DNA of 64,000 nucleotides from Enterocloster clostridioformis (lineage in GTDB: Bacteria > Bacillota > Clostridia > Lachnospirales > Lachnospiraceae): contig NZ_JAIWZC010000001.1 in NCBI RefSeq assembly GCF_020297485.1, positions 3,596,001-3,660,000 of the forward strand. Direction: 5' to 3'. Within the stretch, counting starts at the first letter, position 1; each line of letters starts with the position of its first letter. Position numbers and translations under genes: made by a program. Below are positions 43,078 through 53,075 of this stretch, piece by piece. The notes under the pieces are model-generated. The model did no database searches. It saw nothing but the letters and a program-made list of their open reading frames with translations, and was not told the DNA's origin.

Positions 43078-43776
43078 TCACACCCAGCCGTCTATCACAT
43101 CAATGGAGAATTTAAAATGGTCCTCCGGCATGCCCTGTTCCTTAAGCCGCCGTCTGATGGTCTTCATATAATGGTTTGATATGGCCCTGCATATATCCTC
43201 CGTATTCCCGGTTCGGCACACGTCCACCAGCTCCTTGTGGATGGGGTACTGGCGGTCAATCATGGCCCTGCTGTCGGGATTGCCCGCATAATAATTGATG
43301 GCGTTTCCATAGTTTAAGTCCGTCCATCCCTTTATCAGCCGCGGCAATCCGGTGGATCGTATGATAGCCTCATGAAGCGTGTTATCACAGGCAATGGATT
43401 TGTTATAATCCGTATCCTTTAAATCCCTCATAGACTCCAATGCCGCATCCATCTCCGCAAAGGCAGCCTCTGAAAACACTCCCCTGCACAGCTTCACTGC
43501 CAAAATCTCATAGGTGGCCCTCAGCAGATAAATCTCGTAAATGTCCTCCAGGGTGATATTCCTCACCGAACATCCCACATTTCTCACATATTCCACCAGG
43601 CCTTCCTGTTCCAGCTGTCTCAGGGCCTCCCGAATGGGACCGCGGCTCACCCCAAGTTCGTCCGAAATATCCTGTTCAATAATTCTCATTCCCGGCACCA
43701 GCTCGTGGTTTAAAATTTTCATACGAATGACGTCCACTACATTTTCACGCAGTGTCTGATACGTTAATTTTCCCAT
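43078..43776 (-). CDS. GntR-family regulator (FCD/FadR type)
   Basis: 232 residues. N-terminal winged helix (LVPGMRIIEQDISDELGVSR, GPIREALRQLEQEGLVEYVR) and the all-helical FCD ligand domain with metal-type residues (ACDNTLHEAIIRSTG, RQYPIHKELVDVC, AISNHYMKTI). The DUF819 gene lies 170 bp upstream on the same strand behind a terminator, so co-regulation is possible but not co-transcription. Ligand likely a carboxylate; inferred from the family. Confidence 0.88.
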   Translation of the reverse strand: MGKLTYQTLRENVVDVIRMKILNHELVPGMRIIEQDISDELGVSRGPIREALRQLEQEGLVEYVRNVGCSVRNITLEDIYEIYLLRATYEILAVKLCRGVFSEAAFAEMDAALESMRDLKDTDYNKSIACDNTLHEAIIRSTGLPRLIKGWTDLNYGNAINYYAGNPDSRAMIDRQYPIHKELVDVCRTGNTEDICRAISNHYMKTIRRRLKEQGMPEDHFKFSIDVIDGWV

Positions 43777-43884
43777 AAAAGCAATTCCTTTTCATAATCC
43801 AACAACAATTCTCAAGTATTCTGTCACAAAATAATATTATCATAAGAAAATCCCAGGGTAAACATGTTGGCTGAAAAAATGGCA

Positions 43885-43922
43885 AAACTCCGGCACCTTA
43901 TACCACAAGCGCCGGAGTTTGT
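43885..43922 (-). terminator. Terminator of the DUF819 gene
   Basis: AAACTCCGGC / GCCGGAGTTT perfect stem between the DUF819 stop and the GntR start; T-rich on both sides. Confidence 0.8.
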
Positions 43923-43946
43923 CTTAGGCTTACGCCTTTCTTATGT

Positions 43947-45110
43947 TTACAGGCCGCATATACCCTTTACCACATAGGATACAAAGATGCCCACATAATT
44001 TCCGCAGGCTCCGGCTATTACTCCCATGATTAAGCCGACGTTAATCAGGGATTTCCAGTCCGCACCTGCCGCGGTCAGGGATGAGGTTGGTCCGTCTACA
44101 ATACATCCCACCATGGACAGGATCACATACTCATACTTAATCTTAAATATGCGGCAGATAATAAGGTGCAGTACGATACATCCAATCAGCATGAACAGTA
44201 CATACAGGGTCATCATGAGCGCGGATCCGATAAACTGCTGCAAATCCACCGCAAATCCAATGGTTGCAAGGAAGGTCAGGGAAATAAACAGACCCAGGTC
44301 AAGATTTCCGCGCAGCTTCTGGACAGGTTTTAACTGTGCCAGCCCGATGGATACCGTGGTAAGAATCAGAAGCCGCCCCGCCTTCCAGAAGGTATCCGGA
44401 AAAATGGACTGCGCAATCACAGTACATACAAAGGACACGCCGAAACCAATGGTTAAAAGCCATGCAATATCCCGGATGGACCATCTCTTATCGGACATCA
44501 GTGGCTCGTCATCTCCGTCGTCCAGCTCATCTTTTGTAAACTGATACGGCCACAGCTTATTCCAACGCTTGGAAGCCTTCAGGATGACCGGAGCAGCAAA
44601 CAAAAATACCATTAATGGGGTGGACACCACATAATCGGCTGCGTTGGCTGCCGCAAGAGTCTCACGTGAACAGTCCAGACCCGTTGCGATGGCTGTCAGG
44701 TTAGGGGTTCCGCCTGTGTAAGTGCCTACAAACATGCCGGCGCACTTCCAGCCCTCGGTAATCCTTGGGGCAAAAATGAATCCCAGTATGATGGCAATAA
44801 AACATACGGAAAAAATAGCGGATATCAGAGCAATGACCGGCTCCCTGTTCAGCTTCTTCAGCTCACGCATGTTCATGCTGAGCAGACAGATGGATATGGC
44901 GGGCGTCACGCAGTACGTAGACAACGCGCTGTAAAAATCATGTGAAATAGGCACCACATGGGTGTTGGAAAGAATGATTCCCAATACCACAACGGTCAAA
45001 ACCGGCCCCAGTGACTTAAATACTTTGAATCTCTGTAACCAAAGCGCAAATGCTACCATGATTAAAATCACGAATATCAGGCCTTCGGTACGTGTAATAA
45101 GTGCTCCCAT
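43947..45110 (-). CDS. DUF819-family membrane protein
   Basis: 387 residues, about ten predicted membrane spans (GLIFVILIMVAFALWLQRF, VIALISAIFSVCFIAIILGF, LLTIGFGVSFVCTVIAQSIF). The two halves each contain re-entrant-like Gly-rich motifs (VGTYTGGTPNLTAIATG; VGCIVDGPTSSLTAAG), as in cation/carboxylate transporter-like families. Transported solute unknown. The ATG at 45110 has GAGG 8 bases upstream; a start eight codons earlier is possible. Confidence 0.82.
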   Translation of the reverse strand: MGALITRTEGLIFVILIMVAFALWLQRFKVFKSLGPVLTVVVLGIILSNTHVVPISHDFYSALSTYCVTPAISICLLSMNMRELKKLNREPVIALISAIFSVCFIAIILGFIFAPRITEGWKCAGMFVGTYTGGTPNLTAIATGLDCSRETLAAANAADYVVSTPLMVFLFAAPVILKASKRWNKLWPYQFTKDELDDGDDEPLMSDKRWSIRDIAWLLTIGFGVSFVCTVIAQSIFPDTFWKAGRLLILTTVSIGLAQLKPVQKLRGNLDLGLFISLTFLATIGFAVDLQQFIGSALMMTLYVLFMLIGCIVLHLIICRIFKIKYEYVILSMVGCIVDGPTSSLTAAGADWKSLINVGLIMGVIAGACGNYVGIFVSYVVKGICGL

Positions 45111-45144
45111 CTCTTTTTCCTCTTCACCTTTCATATGTATTGAC

Positions 45145-45179
45145 GATTGTAGATTGTGGATTGTGGATTGTCAACAATC
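45145..45179. repeat. Four tandem GATTGTN heptamers ending in a palindrome
   Basis: GATTGTA-GATTGTG-GATTGTG-GATTGTC (45145-45172); the last unit forms GATTGTCAACAATC with the following bases. Directly upstream of the DUF819 gene, so it may be an operator or a slippage-prone spacer. Confidence 0.5.
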
Positions 45180-45333
45180 TGTATTAACACAATATTAACA
45201 CAGCTTTCAAATATATTCAACATCTAAAAGTAAAAACTCTATTTTTTATGCATATTTCCAGTTTCTGTTGATTTTTCGGGATGAATCAGGCCTGACTGTC
45301 TTCCCGTGCCGGATACGAATATTTAAAAAGAGA

Positions 45334-47179
45334 ATCGAGTAGGAGGAAGGCGATTATTTCGCCTTCCGACCTCTCACACCACCGTACGTACCGTTCGGTA
45401 TACGGCGGTTCAATCAACTTAACATGTAACAGCCTTTTCGGCGTAGTAGTCTTCCATGGATACAAGACCAAACTTAGCTAGTCTCTCTTTACTGATACAA
45501 ATGTGGAGATTCCAGCTTCTGCACACTCTGGCATATCCTTTGGCATATGAAATGCCATGTGCCGCATTTGGCGGCAGACCAAGTTTGATAAGATTCTTTT
45601 CCCTGTTCTTTGGCGTTTTCCAGTGTTTCCATATGCACATGCGCAGTCGATACCGAATCTGTCCGTCCATTTTTGCGCACAGCCTTTTCATGCTTCCGAT
45701 TTTGAAATAATTTATCCACCCTCGGATAAGCCGGTTGAGTTTCCCAATTTTATAACCATTGCCCACTCCCCAGCTCCTGCTTGTATATTTCTTCATCTGC
45801 GCCTTGAACTTTGCTGCCGCTTTCGGGTGTGGTCTGGCTTTGTACCCTTTGGCAAATGAGTCATAGTAAAATCCAAACCCCAGATACTTAATGCCCTTTG
45901 GTTTATCAACCCTGCTCTTTTCCGCGTTCACTTTCAGTCCAAGCTTTTCCTCTATAAACCGAGCCACGCTCTTCATTACCCGCTCTGCCGCCTGTCTGCT
46001 CCCGACCATTATAATAAGGTCATCTGCATACCGGACGAAATCCAGCCTCCTTGCTTCCAGTTCTTTGTCCAGCTCATTTAACATGATATTTGCTAACAGC
46101 GGCGAGATATTTCCACCCTGCGGTGTGCCGACTACCGTATCTTCATACTCATCATCAATCATTACGCCGCTGACCAGAATCTTTCTTACCACCGATATGA
46201 CATCTCCGTCCTTTATTGTCCGTCCGAAAATCGTCATCAGCTTGTCATGGTCTACTGTGTCAAAGAATTTCGCTAGGTCGATATCCACTATCCAGTTGTG
46301 TCCGTCATTCATCATTTCCAATGCTTTAAGGACTGCCTGCTGTGCACACCGCTTGGGTCTGAATCCATAGCTGTGGTCGTGAAACTGCTCCTCAAATATC
46401 GGGGTAAGCACCTGTGCCACCGCCTGCTGTACAAAGCGGTCTACTGCTGTTGGCACTCCAAGATTTCTTGTACCACCATCGGGTTTGGGTATCTCCACCC
46501 TGCGGACTGGCTTCGGCTTATACTTCCTCGTCCGCAACTGTTCCTTAATGTTTTCGCCGTTTTCCGAAAGATATGCGCCAAGTTCTTCAACGGTCATCCC
46601 GTCCACGCCTGCCGCTCCTTTATTCCTTACGACTTGCAGATACGCCGCATTTAGATTATCCCTGCTTAATATCTGCTCCATGAGACTGCTTGTGTCCATG
46701 CGTTGTTTCCTTTCTGCCCCTTTTGCCTTTGCCGCCTTTGAAGTCATCGACAGGCGTATGCTCCGGCTACGAAGTGGAACGTACTTCAACTGATTGATTG
46801 TTCAGCCCTTCGCTCCGTCCCCATTACAGGAACTTCCTCACTACTATGGCTTCTGCTGACTTCTCACAATTCGTTGTTACTACGGCTAATGAGACCGCCT
46901 GTGAGACCTCCCCAGTTAAGGTGCGTGTTCTTTTCCTCCATGTACCTGCCGCATTTACTCGTACTTCCGGCAACCTTTTGGACTTCAGTGCCTTTTGCCA
47001 CCTTATCCGTATTTCCGAGCCTTATATGCGGTTCCTGTCCGTCAGGTCAGAGGTTTGCTTACAGCTTCTTTCAGATTCCGTCTCACGGCGGACACCCTTG
47101 CTGTTCGGCTATGTGCTTCGTTGTTGCCTACGCGCACTTGGGACTTTCACCCATTAGAAAACGCCCATGCTGGGCAAAC
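45334..47179 (-). mobile_element. Second group II intron (bacterial class C-like)
   Basis: 5' end GTTTGCCCAGCATGGGCG at 47179; 3' end with domain V at about 45376-45410 (AACCGCCG ... CGGTGGTG), domain VI (GGAAGGCGAAATAATCGCCTTCC), ending CTACTCGAT at 45334. Its 5' exon is the terminator hairpin of gdhA at 47184-47218. The RT differs clearly from the one at 22078, so this is not a recent duplicate. Confidence 0.85.
45419..46699 (-). CDS. ltrA: Group II intron-encoded reverse transcriptase/maturase
   Basis: 426 residues from the ATG at 46699, which follows AGAAAGGA by 8 bases; the frame is open further upstream (to 46789). RT motifs: YGFRPKRCAQQAVLKALE, GTPQGGNISPLLANIMLNEL, active site FVRYADDLIIMV, maturase RGWINYFKIGSMK. 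No endonuclease domain. Length is usual for class C intron proteins. Confidence 0.9.
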   Translation of the reverse strand: MDTSSLMEQILSRDNLNAAYLQVVRNKGAAGVDGMTVEELGAYLSENGENIKEQLRTRKYKPKPVRRVEIPKPDGGTRNLGVPTAVDRFVQQAVAQVLTPIFEEQFHDHSYGFRPKRCAQQAVLKALEMMNDGHNWIVDIDLAKFFDTVDHDKLMTIFGRTIKDGDVISVVRKILVSGVMIDDEYEDTVVGTPQGGNISPLLANIMLNELDKELEARRLDFVRYADDLIIMVGSRQAAERVMKSVARFIEEKLGLKVNAEKSRVDKPKGIKYLGFGFYYDSFAKGYKARPHPKAAAKFKAQMKKYTSRSWGVGNGYKIGKLNRLIRGWINYFKIGSMKRLCAKMDGQIRYRLRMCIWKHWKTPKNREKNLIKLGLPPNAAHGISYAKGYARVCRSWNLHICISKERLAKFGLVSMEDYYAEKAVTC

Positions 47180-47183
47180 AAAA

Positions 47184-47218
47184 TCCCGCGGACAAACCCA
47201 TATGGCCTGTCTGCGGGA
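47184..47218 (-). terminator. gdhA terminator, split from its T-run by the intron
   Basis: TCCCGCGGACA / TGTCTGCGGGA with a loop around CATATG; on the minus strand ATTTTG follows and then the intron begins at 47179. Confidence 0.75.
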
Positions 47219-47278
47219 CTCACTCTGCATATTATATTCAGACTGTATTATATTGAGAATGCGCGATACCCCGGCAAA

Positions 47279-48619
<1,341 letters not shown>

Positions 48620-48693
48620 CTACCTCCTGGATTTTTGTTTGTGAAGTGTGGGGATGCTGTGCCGGCAGTGGATCCGGCAAACACTTTAGAAAA

Positions 48694-48722
48694 AGTATAG
48701 CAAGTTAATATGCTAAAGTCAA
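48694..48722 (-). promoter_or_regulatory. Promoter of gdhA
   Basis: Minus strand TTGACT (48717-48722) and TATACT (48694-48699) with a 17-bp spacer, about 80 bp before the start. Confidence 0.7.
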
Positions 48723-48790
48723 GAAGTATGTAAACCGATTAAAATCCAACTTACCGAATTTTACCGCATTTTTACCGGATATTTCATCAT

Positions 48791-48979
48791 TTACTCCCCT
48801 GAAGCCTGTCCGGAAATCCCCTTCGTCCCCCTTATATTCTCCAGGCAGAACAGCTTTTTATTCTCCGAACCGCACTGTGTCACCTTAAAATTAAGCAGAT
48901 TTCCTTCCCCGGTCCAGAATTCCATGGCATCCAGAATCCGCGTCACCGTGGACCGGTTCATAAGCTGCTCCTTCTCCAT
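48791..48979 (-). CDS. Short unassigned ORF
   Basis: 62 codons (EKEQLMNRSTVTRILDAMEF, LNFKVTQCGSENKKLFCLE). No family recognised and no clear ribosome site. It lies between gdhA and the tRNA-Tyr terminator; it may be a remnant. Apart from this, the 48723-49071 stretch holds nothing I can support. Confidence 0.25.
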   Translation of the reverse strand: MEKEQLMNRSTVTRILDAMEFWTGEGNLLNFKVTQCGSENKKLFCLENIRGTKGISGQASGE

Positions 48980-49071
48980 GGCAAAGGGTCCAAACTCCCT
49001 GTTGACAAATATTGACAATCAATAGTGGAAACATGGTCTGATGCATGTGAATCTTCCTCGCTTTCCGCATC

Positions 49072-49125
49072 AAAAAAGGGCAGTCCGCTGCCATGGTATA
49101 AATAACTGCCGGCACCGGACTGCCC
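49072..49125 (-). terminator. Terminator of the tRNA-Tyr gene
   Basis: GGGCAGTCCG / CGGACTGCCC stem with a long internal loop; on the minus strand a TTTTTT run follows. Located 80 bp after the tRNA. Confidence 0.75.
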
Positions 49126-49205
49126 ATAACTATAGAATCTGGTCTTTATGAAAGCTTCTTCTGCCATCATGGGCCCACCCGGAACCAGTCTGTCAACAGC
49201 CCTGA

Positions 49206-49293
49206 TGCGCCGGGTTGGATTCGATCCAACAATGTTCACCACCTGGGTCACAGTTTTACAGACCGCTTGCTTCAACCATTTGCATACCGACGC
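49206..49293 (-). tRNA. tRNA-Tyr (GTA)
   Basis: 88 nt. Acceptor GCGTCGG / CCGGCGC pairs fully (one G-T), D arm TGC...GCA, anticodon loop CTGTAAA on a 5-bp stem with G-T pairs, long variable arm (ACC/GGT) typical of tRNA-Tyr, T arm GTTGG-ATCGAAT-CCAAC. The T loop starts with A instead of the near-universal T54. CCA is not encoded. Possibly a minor or decaying copy. Confidence 0.7.
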
Positions 49294-49337
49294 TTATGGA
49301 GGGAGGCCCCGGCGGCCTCCGTTCTCTTATGTCAGTA

Positions 49338-49932
49338 CTATACCAGGAGCTCATCCAGCCTGTACCGTCCCACATATTCCCGAAGCTTCAGCTTGACACA
49401 GGTATAGAGTTGGGAAGCCACCCCTTCCACGGTCTGAACCAGCTTCTCCGGATTGGTAATCCGGTAGCTGCAGATTACATTTAACCGCACAGCCACTTTA
49501 TCTGCGGTGAGAATTTCCTGGCCGGAGATGTCAAGCTGCCATCAGGTCCATATACATCCTGGGAAGTGTATCCTCCATATGCGGCCGTGTTATATGGATG
49601 AGCTGGAACTCATTTTTCTCAAATACATTCCAGTACAATGTCTCAGGCTTTGTGATCACTTCCCTGTACGCCTTATTCACAAACCGCAGGGCTATGCACT
49701 CATCCGGCAGCACTGCCTTCACTACCCTGGAGGCAAACTTCTCATCCTTCATAAGGATCTCCTCCGGTATTTGGCATGTCCTGACCTCCCCTGTCATGGG
49801 CACTGTCTGTACCTCATATCCCAACATGTCTAAGTAAGAATACTTGCCTGCTGTCAACATTTCCACAAACCGGCCATCCTTCATCAGGCAGCCGCATTCC
49901 TGCTCTTTGATTATATATTTCTTTATCATCAT
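49338..49932 (-). pseudogene. Slipin (SPFH/Band 7) protein, frameshifted
   Basis: The first frame starts MMIKKYIIKEQECGCLMKDG at 49932 (GAGGG upstream) and runs to MYMDLMAA-stop at 49531. The next frame continues LDISGQEILTADKVAVRLNV and YRITNPEKLVQTVEGVASQL to LDELLV-stop at 49338. This is a single slipin broken near 49533, as if GCGC had become GC. The C-terminal helical tail is also shorter than usual. Slipins scaffold membrane microdomains. It lies 275 bp after rtcB on the same strand. Confidence 0.75.
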
Positions 49933-50208
49933 ATCTGATTCCCTCTTTATTTTGAATCTGTAAAACTTGTTTGATGGAAAAGGCGGATGCCCGGCTCCAT
50001 TCTCCTGCTGCGGGCTCCTGCTTAAGCACATCCTGAAAGGGCAGGCCACTGCGGCCCTGGCCCGAAGCAGAGCCGGGCACCGGGGAGTCCCAGGAAGTAA
50101 ACTCCGCCTCTTAAGGCAAACTGCCAATATTTATGTAGGGCGGGCATCCCGTCCCTCTGACGGGCGCCTGCTTGATTTTTCCCGGCCCCGGCATACTGCC
50201 GCGGCCTT

Positions 50209-51444
50209 CTATCCCTTCACCACACCTATGGTCTTAAGGCGCTTCACAGGAACCACCAGATCCTGCTGGTTATTCATAACCTCCTCGATGTTCTTATAGG
50301 CAAACCGGCTCTCCTCCGCCACGTCAGCCTTTCCCTTCTTACCCAGAATCACACCCTGTTTCTGTAAATCCAGAATGACTTCCTCACAGGAAAATGCCGC
50401 CATGGCGCCTTTTCTCGAATATTGACGGCCGGCTCCATGGGATGAAGAGCAGAAGCTCTCCGGATTTCCTTTTCCCATGACCACATAGCTGTAAGAACCC
50501 ATGGCCCCCGGAATCACGGCTAATTCTCCGTTCTGAGCGCTGACAGCGCCCTTCCTATGGACCCACACATCCTTTCCATAGTGGTTTTCAAAGGAGGCAT
50601 AATTGTGGTGGCAGTTTATGTCATGGGAGAATTCCAGTGAAAGTTCGGTATACTTGCCAATCCATTTTTCCAGAATGGCTTTCACAGCTAACATCATCTT
50701 TTCCCTGTTCTCTTTGGCAAAATCCATGGACAGCTGCATCCAGTTCAGGTATTGTTTCCCCTCTCTGGTGTCCACCGGCAGGAAGGCCAGCCTGTATTCA
50801 TCCGGCACAGAGCTGAACCATGTCTGGTTTAGCTGTCTTGCCTTATAGTGGAAGTAATCGCAGACCGACTTTCCGAAATGGCGGCTTCCCGAGTGAATCA
50901 TCACAGCCAGATAACCGTCGTCGTCCTCCTGGAGCTCAATAAAATGATTTCCGCCTCCCAGCGTACCGATTTGGTAATATCCTGCCTCCAGCTGTCCCAG
51001 AAGCTCCGCATCCTCCTCATACCGGTCCATTTCCTCAAAGGCGCAGTCCATGGTATAGCTGGGCATCATGGTCTTATGGTGTGCAAATCCCACGGGCACG
51101 TTGCGCATGATATCGCCTACGATAGCCTGGATGAGGGAACCGTTGCCCGTGATAACCTCCCTGATGTCAGCCACCCTGATGTTGGTCTCCGTATAAGCCA
51201 TGCCGCAGCCGATGTCCACGCCCACAGCATTGGGAATCACCACGCCGTCCGCCGCAATGACGCCTCCAATGGGCATTCCCTTTCCGGCGTGTGTATCCGG
51301 CATCAGACTCACCCACTTGTGAAGGAAGGGAAGCTGTGAAAGATGATATGCCTGTTCCAGGCAACTGCCTTCCAAATCCTTGCGTTCCTTCAGCCATACC
51401 CTTACCGGAACCTTCATATTTTCTTTTTCATACATCACAAACAT
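50209..51444 (-). CDS. rtcB: RNA-splicing ligase RtcB
   Basis: 411 residues. Mn2+/GTP site: DTHAGKGMPIGGV (Asp-x-His), GVDIGCGM (metal Cys), GTLGGGNHFIEL, MIHSGSRHFG, and the guanylylated His in the SSSHGAGRQYSRKGA motif. Joins RNA 2',3'-cyclic phosphate or 3'-phosphate to 5'-OH ends; in bacteria it repairs damaged RNA. The ATG at 51444 is 8 bases after AAGGA; a GTG three codons earlier is too close. Divergent from a WYL regulator pair and followed by the slipin pseudogene. Confidence 0.93.
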   Translation of the reverse strand: MFVMYEKENMKVPVRVWLKERKDLEGSCLEQAYHLSQLPFLHKWVSLMPDTHAGKGMPIGGVIAADGVVIPNAVGVDIGCGMAYTETNIRVADIREVITGNGSLIQAIVGDIMRNVPVGFAHHKTMMPSYTMDCAFEEMDRYEEDAELLGQLEAGYYQIGTLGGGNHFIELQEDDDGYLAVMIHSGSRHFGKSVCDYFHYKARQLNQTWFSSVPDEYRLAFLPVDTREGKQYLNWMQLSMDFAKENREKMMLAVKAILEKWIGKYTELSLEFSHDINCHHNYASFENHYGKDVWVHRKGAVSAQNGELAVIPGAMGSYSYVVMGKGNPESFCSSSHGAGRQYSRKGAMAAFSCEEVILDLQKQGVILGKKGKADVAEESRFAYKNIEEVMNNQQDLVVPVKRLKTIGVVKG

Positions 51445-51576
51445 ATATCTCACATCCTTTCTTCCTCACTCTGTACGCCGTCAATGGATTTTGGGATGAA
51501 TCCCACCCTGCCGGCGCCGTGGTAATCTGTCTTACCGTTCATATATTTGCGTATGTATCTTAACTACATGCTTATA

Positions 51577-51599
51577 ATACCCGATCTTAACGTGGGTAT
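51577..51599. promoter_or_regulatory. Palindrome in the rtcB-WYL divergent spacer
   Basis: ATACCC-N11-GGGTAT (51577-51582, 51594-51599) about 130 bp before rtcB; overlaps a possible minus-strand -10 (TATTAT). Candidate regulator site. The 323-bp spacer holds no gene. Confidence 0.45.
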
Positions 51600-51680
51600 C
51601 ATTTAAAAAAAGTTGCGAACTTCCATTATTTACTATTAATTTTATATTTAGAAGTATTCTGTAATAGCAGGTGTGTTAAC

Positions 51681-51708
51681 TTGACAAAACAGACCATTAC
51701 ATTAAAAT
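51681..51708 (+). promoter_or_regulatory. Promoter of the WYL-regulator pair
   Basis: TTGACA (51681-51686) and TAAAAT (51703-51708), 16-bp spacer, 60 bp before the first WYL gene, which has GGAGGGG upstream. Confidence 0.65.
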
Positions 51709-51767
51709 GAAAGATAATAATATATAAAACAAACTTATCAGAAATCCACATACAGGAGGGGACAGCC

Positions 51768-53069
51768 ATGGCTGAATTTCAGGAATTAATAAAGAACTTT
51801 GACCGCATCCGGGACTATATGCGCCAATTTTACGTATACGGGTTCAAGGTAAGGAACGATTTCAGCGAAAAGAGCTCCCGGACCTATGACAATGAACGCC
51901 GCCGCATTGAGAGCTGGCTCTCCCGGTACACAAAGTCCGATTACACCTCCAAGGGAAAGCATGTCTACATCAATGTGGACAGCAAGACCATCCCCCAAAA
52001 TCCCCTGTACGCCGCCTGGAAGTCCAAAAGCTTTACAGACAATGACCTGATGCTCCATTTCTTCATTCTGGACCTTTTATGGGATTGTCCGGATGGCATG
52101 TCGTCCGGCGCTGTAACCGACCTCATATCCCATAACTATGGAGTGGTATTTGACACCCAGACCGTGCGCCTGAAGCTGAAAGAATATGAAACCCTCGGAA
52201 TACTGGTATCCCGTAAGGACGGCAAGACCCTGTCCTACGCCCTGGCTCCCCTTATGCCCATGGAAACAGACCCCCGGCGCGTAAATTCCAGTGTCATGAA
52301 ACCGGATGAGACAGAGGACGGGGAACAGAACCTGTGGCAGTGCCTCACCACAGCCGTGAAATACTTCCAGGAGGCCACCCCCTTTGGCTACATAGGCAGC
52401 ACCATCCTGGACCGTCAGGATGAATCCAATGATTTGTTTCAATTCAAGCACCATTTCATCGTACATACGCTGGAGGACGGCATTCTGGCCGACATACTGA
52501 CCGCTGTCCGTGAACAGCGCTTGATCCGGTTTGAGAACAAAAGCAGCCGCAGCGGACAGATTTCCACCCTGTCAGGGGTTCCCCTGAAGATATTTGTCAG
52601 CACCCAGACCGGGCGCAGGTATCTGTGTCTGTATCTGCCGGAGCGCCGCCGCTTCAGCAACTCCCGGCTGGACTCCATCACCCGTGTGACTCTTCTGGAG
52701 CCATGTACATTTTATGAGGAAGTACTCCGTGATTTGGAAAAGAATAAGGAGAAATGCTGGGGCGTGTCTTTTGGAGGCGGTGCAAACCGAATGGAGGAGG
52801 TCTGTATCAAGCTCTATATAGACGAGGAAAAGGAACCTTACATCCTAAACCGTCTTTACCGTGAAGGCCGGGGAGGAGAGGTCCTGAAGATACGTGAGAA
52901 CCAGTTTCTCTACACGGGTACATTTTTCGATACCAATGAAATGCTGTCCTGGGTCAAAACCTTTACGGGCCGTATCATGGACATTCAGGGCACGAATTTA
53001 TTTTCCATAGCCAAGATAACCCGCGATTGGGAAAAGATGTATGAGATGTACTGCGGGAATGAGGAGTAG
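51768..53069 (+). CDS. WYL-domain transcriptional regulator (first of a pair)
   Basis: 433 residues. The N-terminal region has a winged-helix (FFILDLLWDCPDGMSSGAVT, GVVFDTQTVRLKLKEYETLG), the middle holds a WYL-like Sm fold (QRLIRFENKSSRSGQISTLS, LKIFVSTQTGRRYLCLYLP) and the C-terminus a WCX extension. WYL domains sense nucleic acids or nucleotides. The next gene starts 6 bp after its stop and is a distant paralogue; the two probably work as a heteromer. Divergent from rtcB. Confidence 0.82.
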   Translation: MAEFQELIKNFDRIRDYMRQFYVYGFKVRNDFSEKSSRTYDNERRRIESWLSRYTKSDYTSKGKHVYINVDSKTIPQNPLYAAWKSKSFTDNDLMLHFFILDLLWDCPDGMSSGAVTDLISHNYGVVFDTQTVRLKLKEYETLGILVSRKDGKTLSYALAPLMPMETDPRRVNSSVMKPDETEDGEQNLWQCLTTAVKYFQEATPFGYIGSTILDRQDESNDLFQFKHHFIVHTLEDGILADILTAVREQRLIRFENKSSRSGQISTLSGVPLKIFVSTQTGRRYLCLYLPERRRFSNSRLDSITRVTLLEPCTFYEEVLRDLEKNKEKCWGVSFGGGANRMEEVCIKLYIDEEKEPYILNRLYREGRGGEVLKIRENQFLYTGTFFDTNEMLSWVKTFTGRIMDIQGTNLFSIAKITRDWEKMYEMYCGNEE

Positions 53070-53075
53070 AATACC

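Noticed and set aside
45419..46789. Longer start for the second intron RT (TTG at 46789)
   Set aside because: The ATG at 46699 has a well-placed ribosome site and matches the usual beginning of these proteins.
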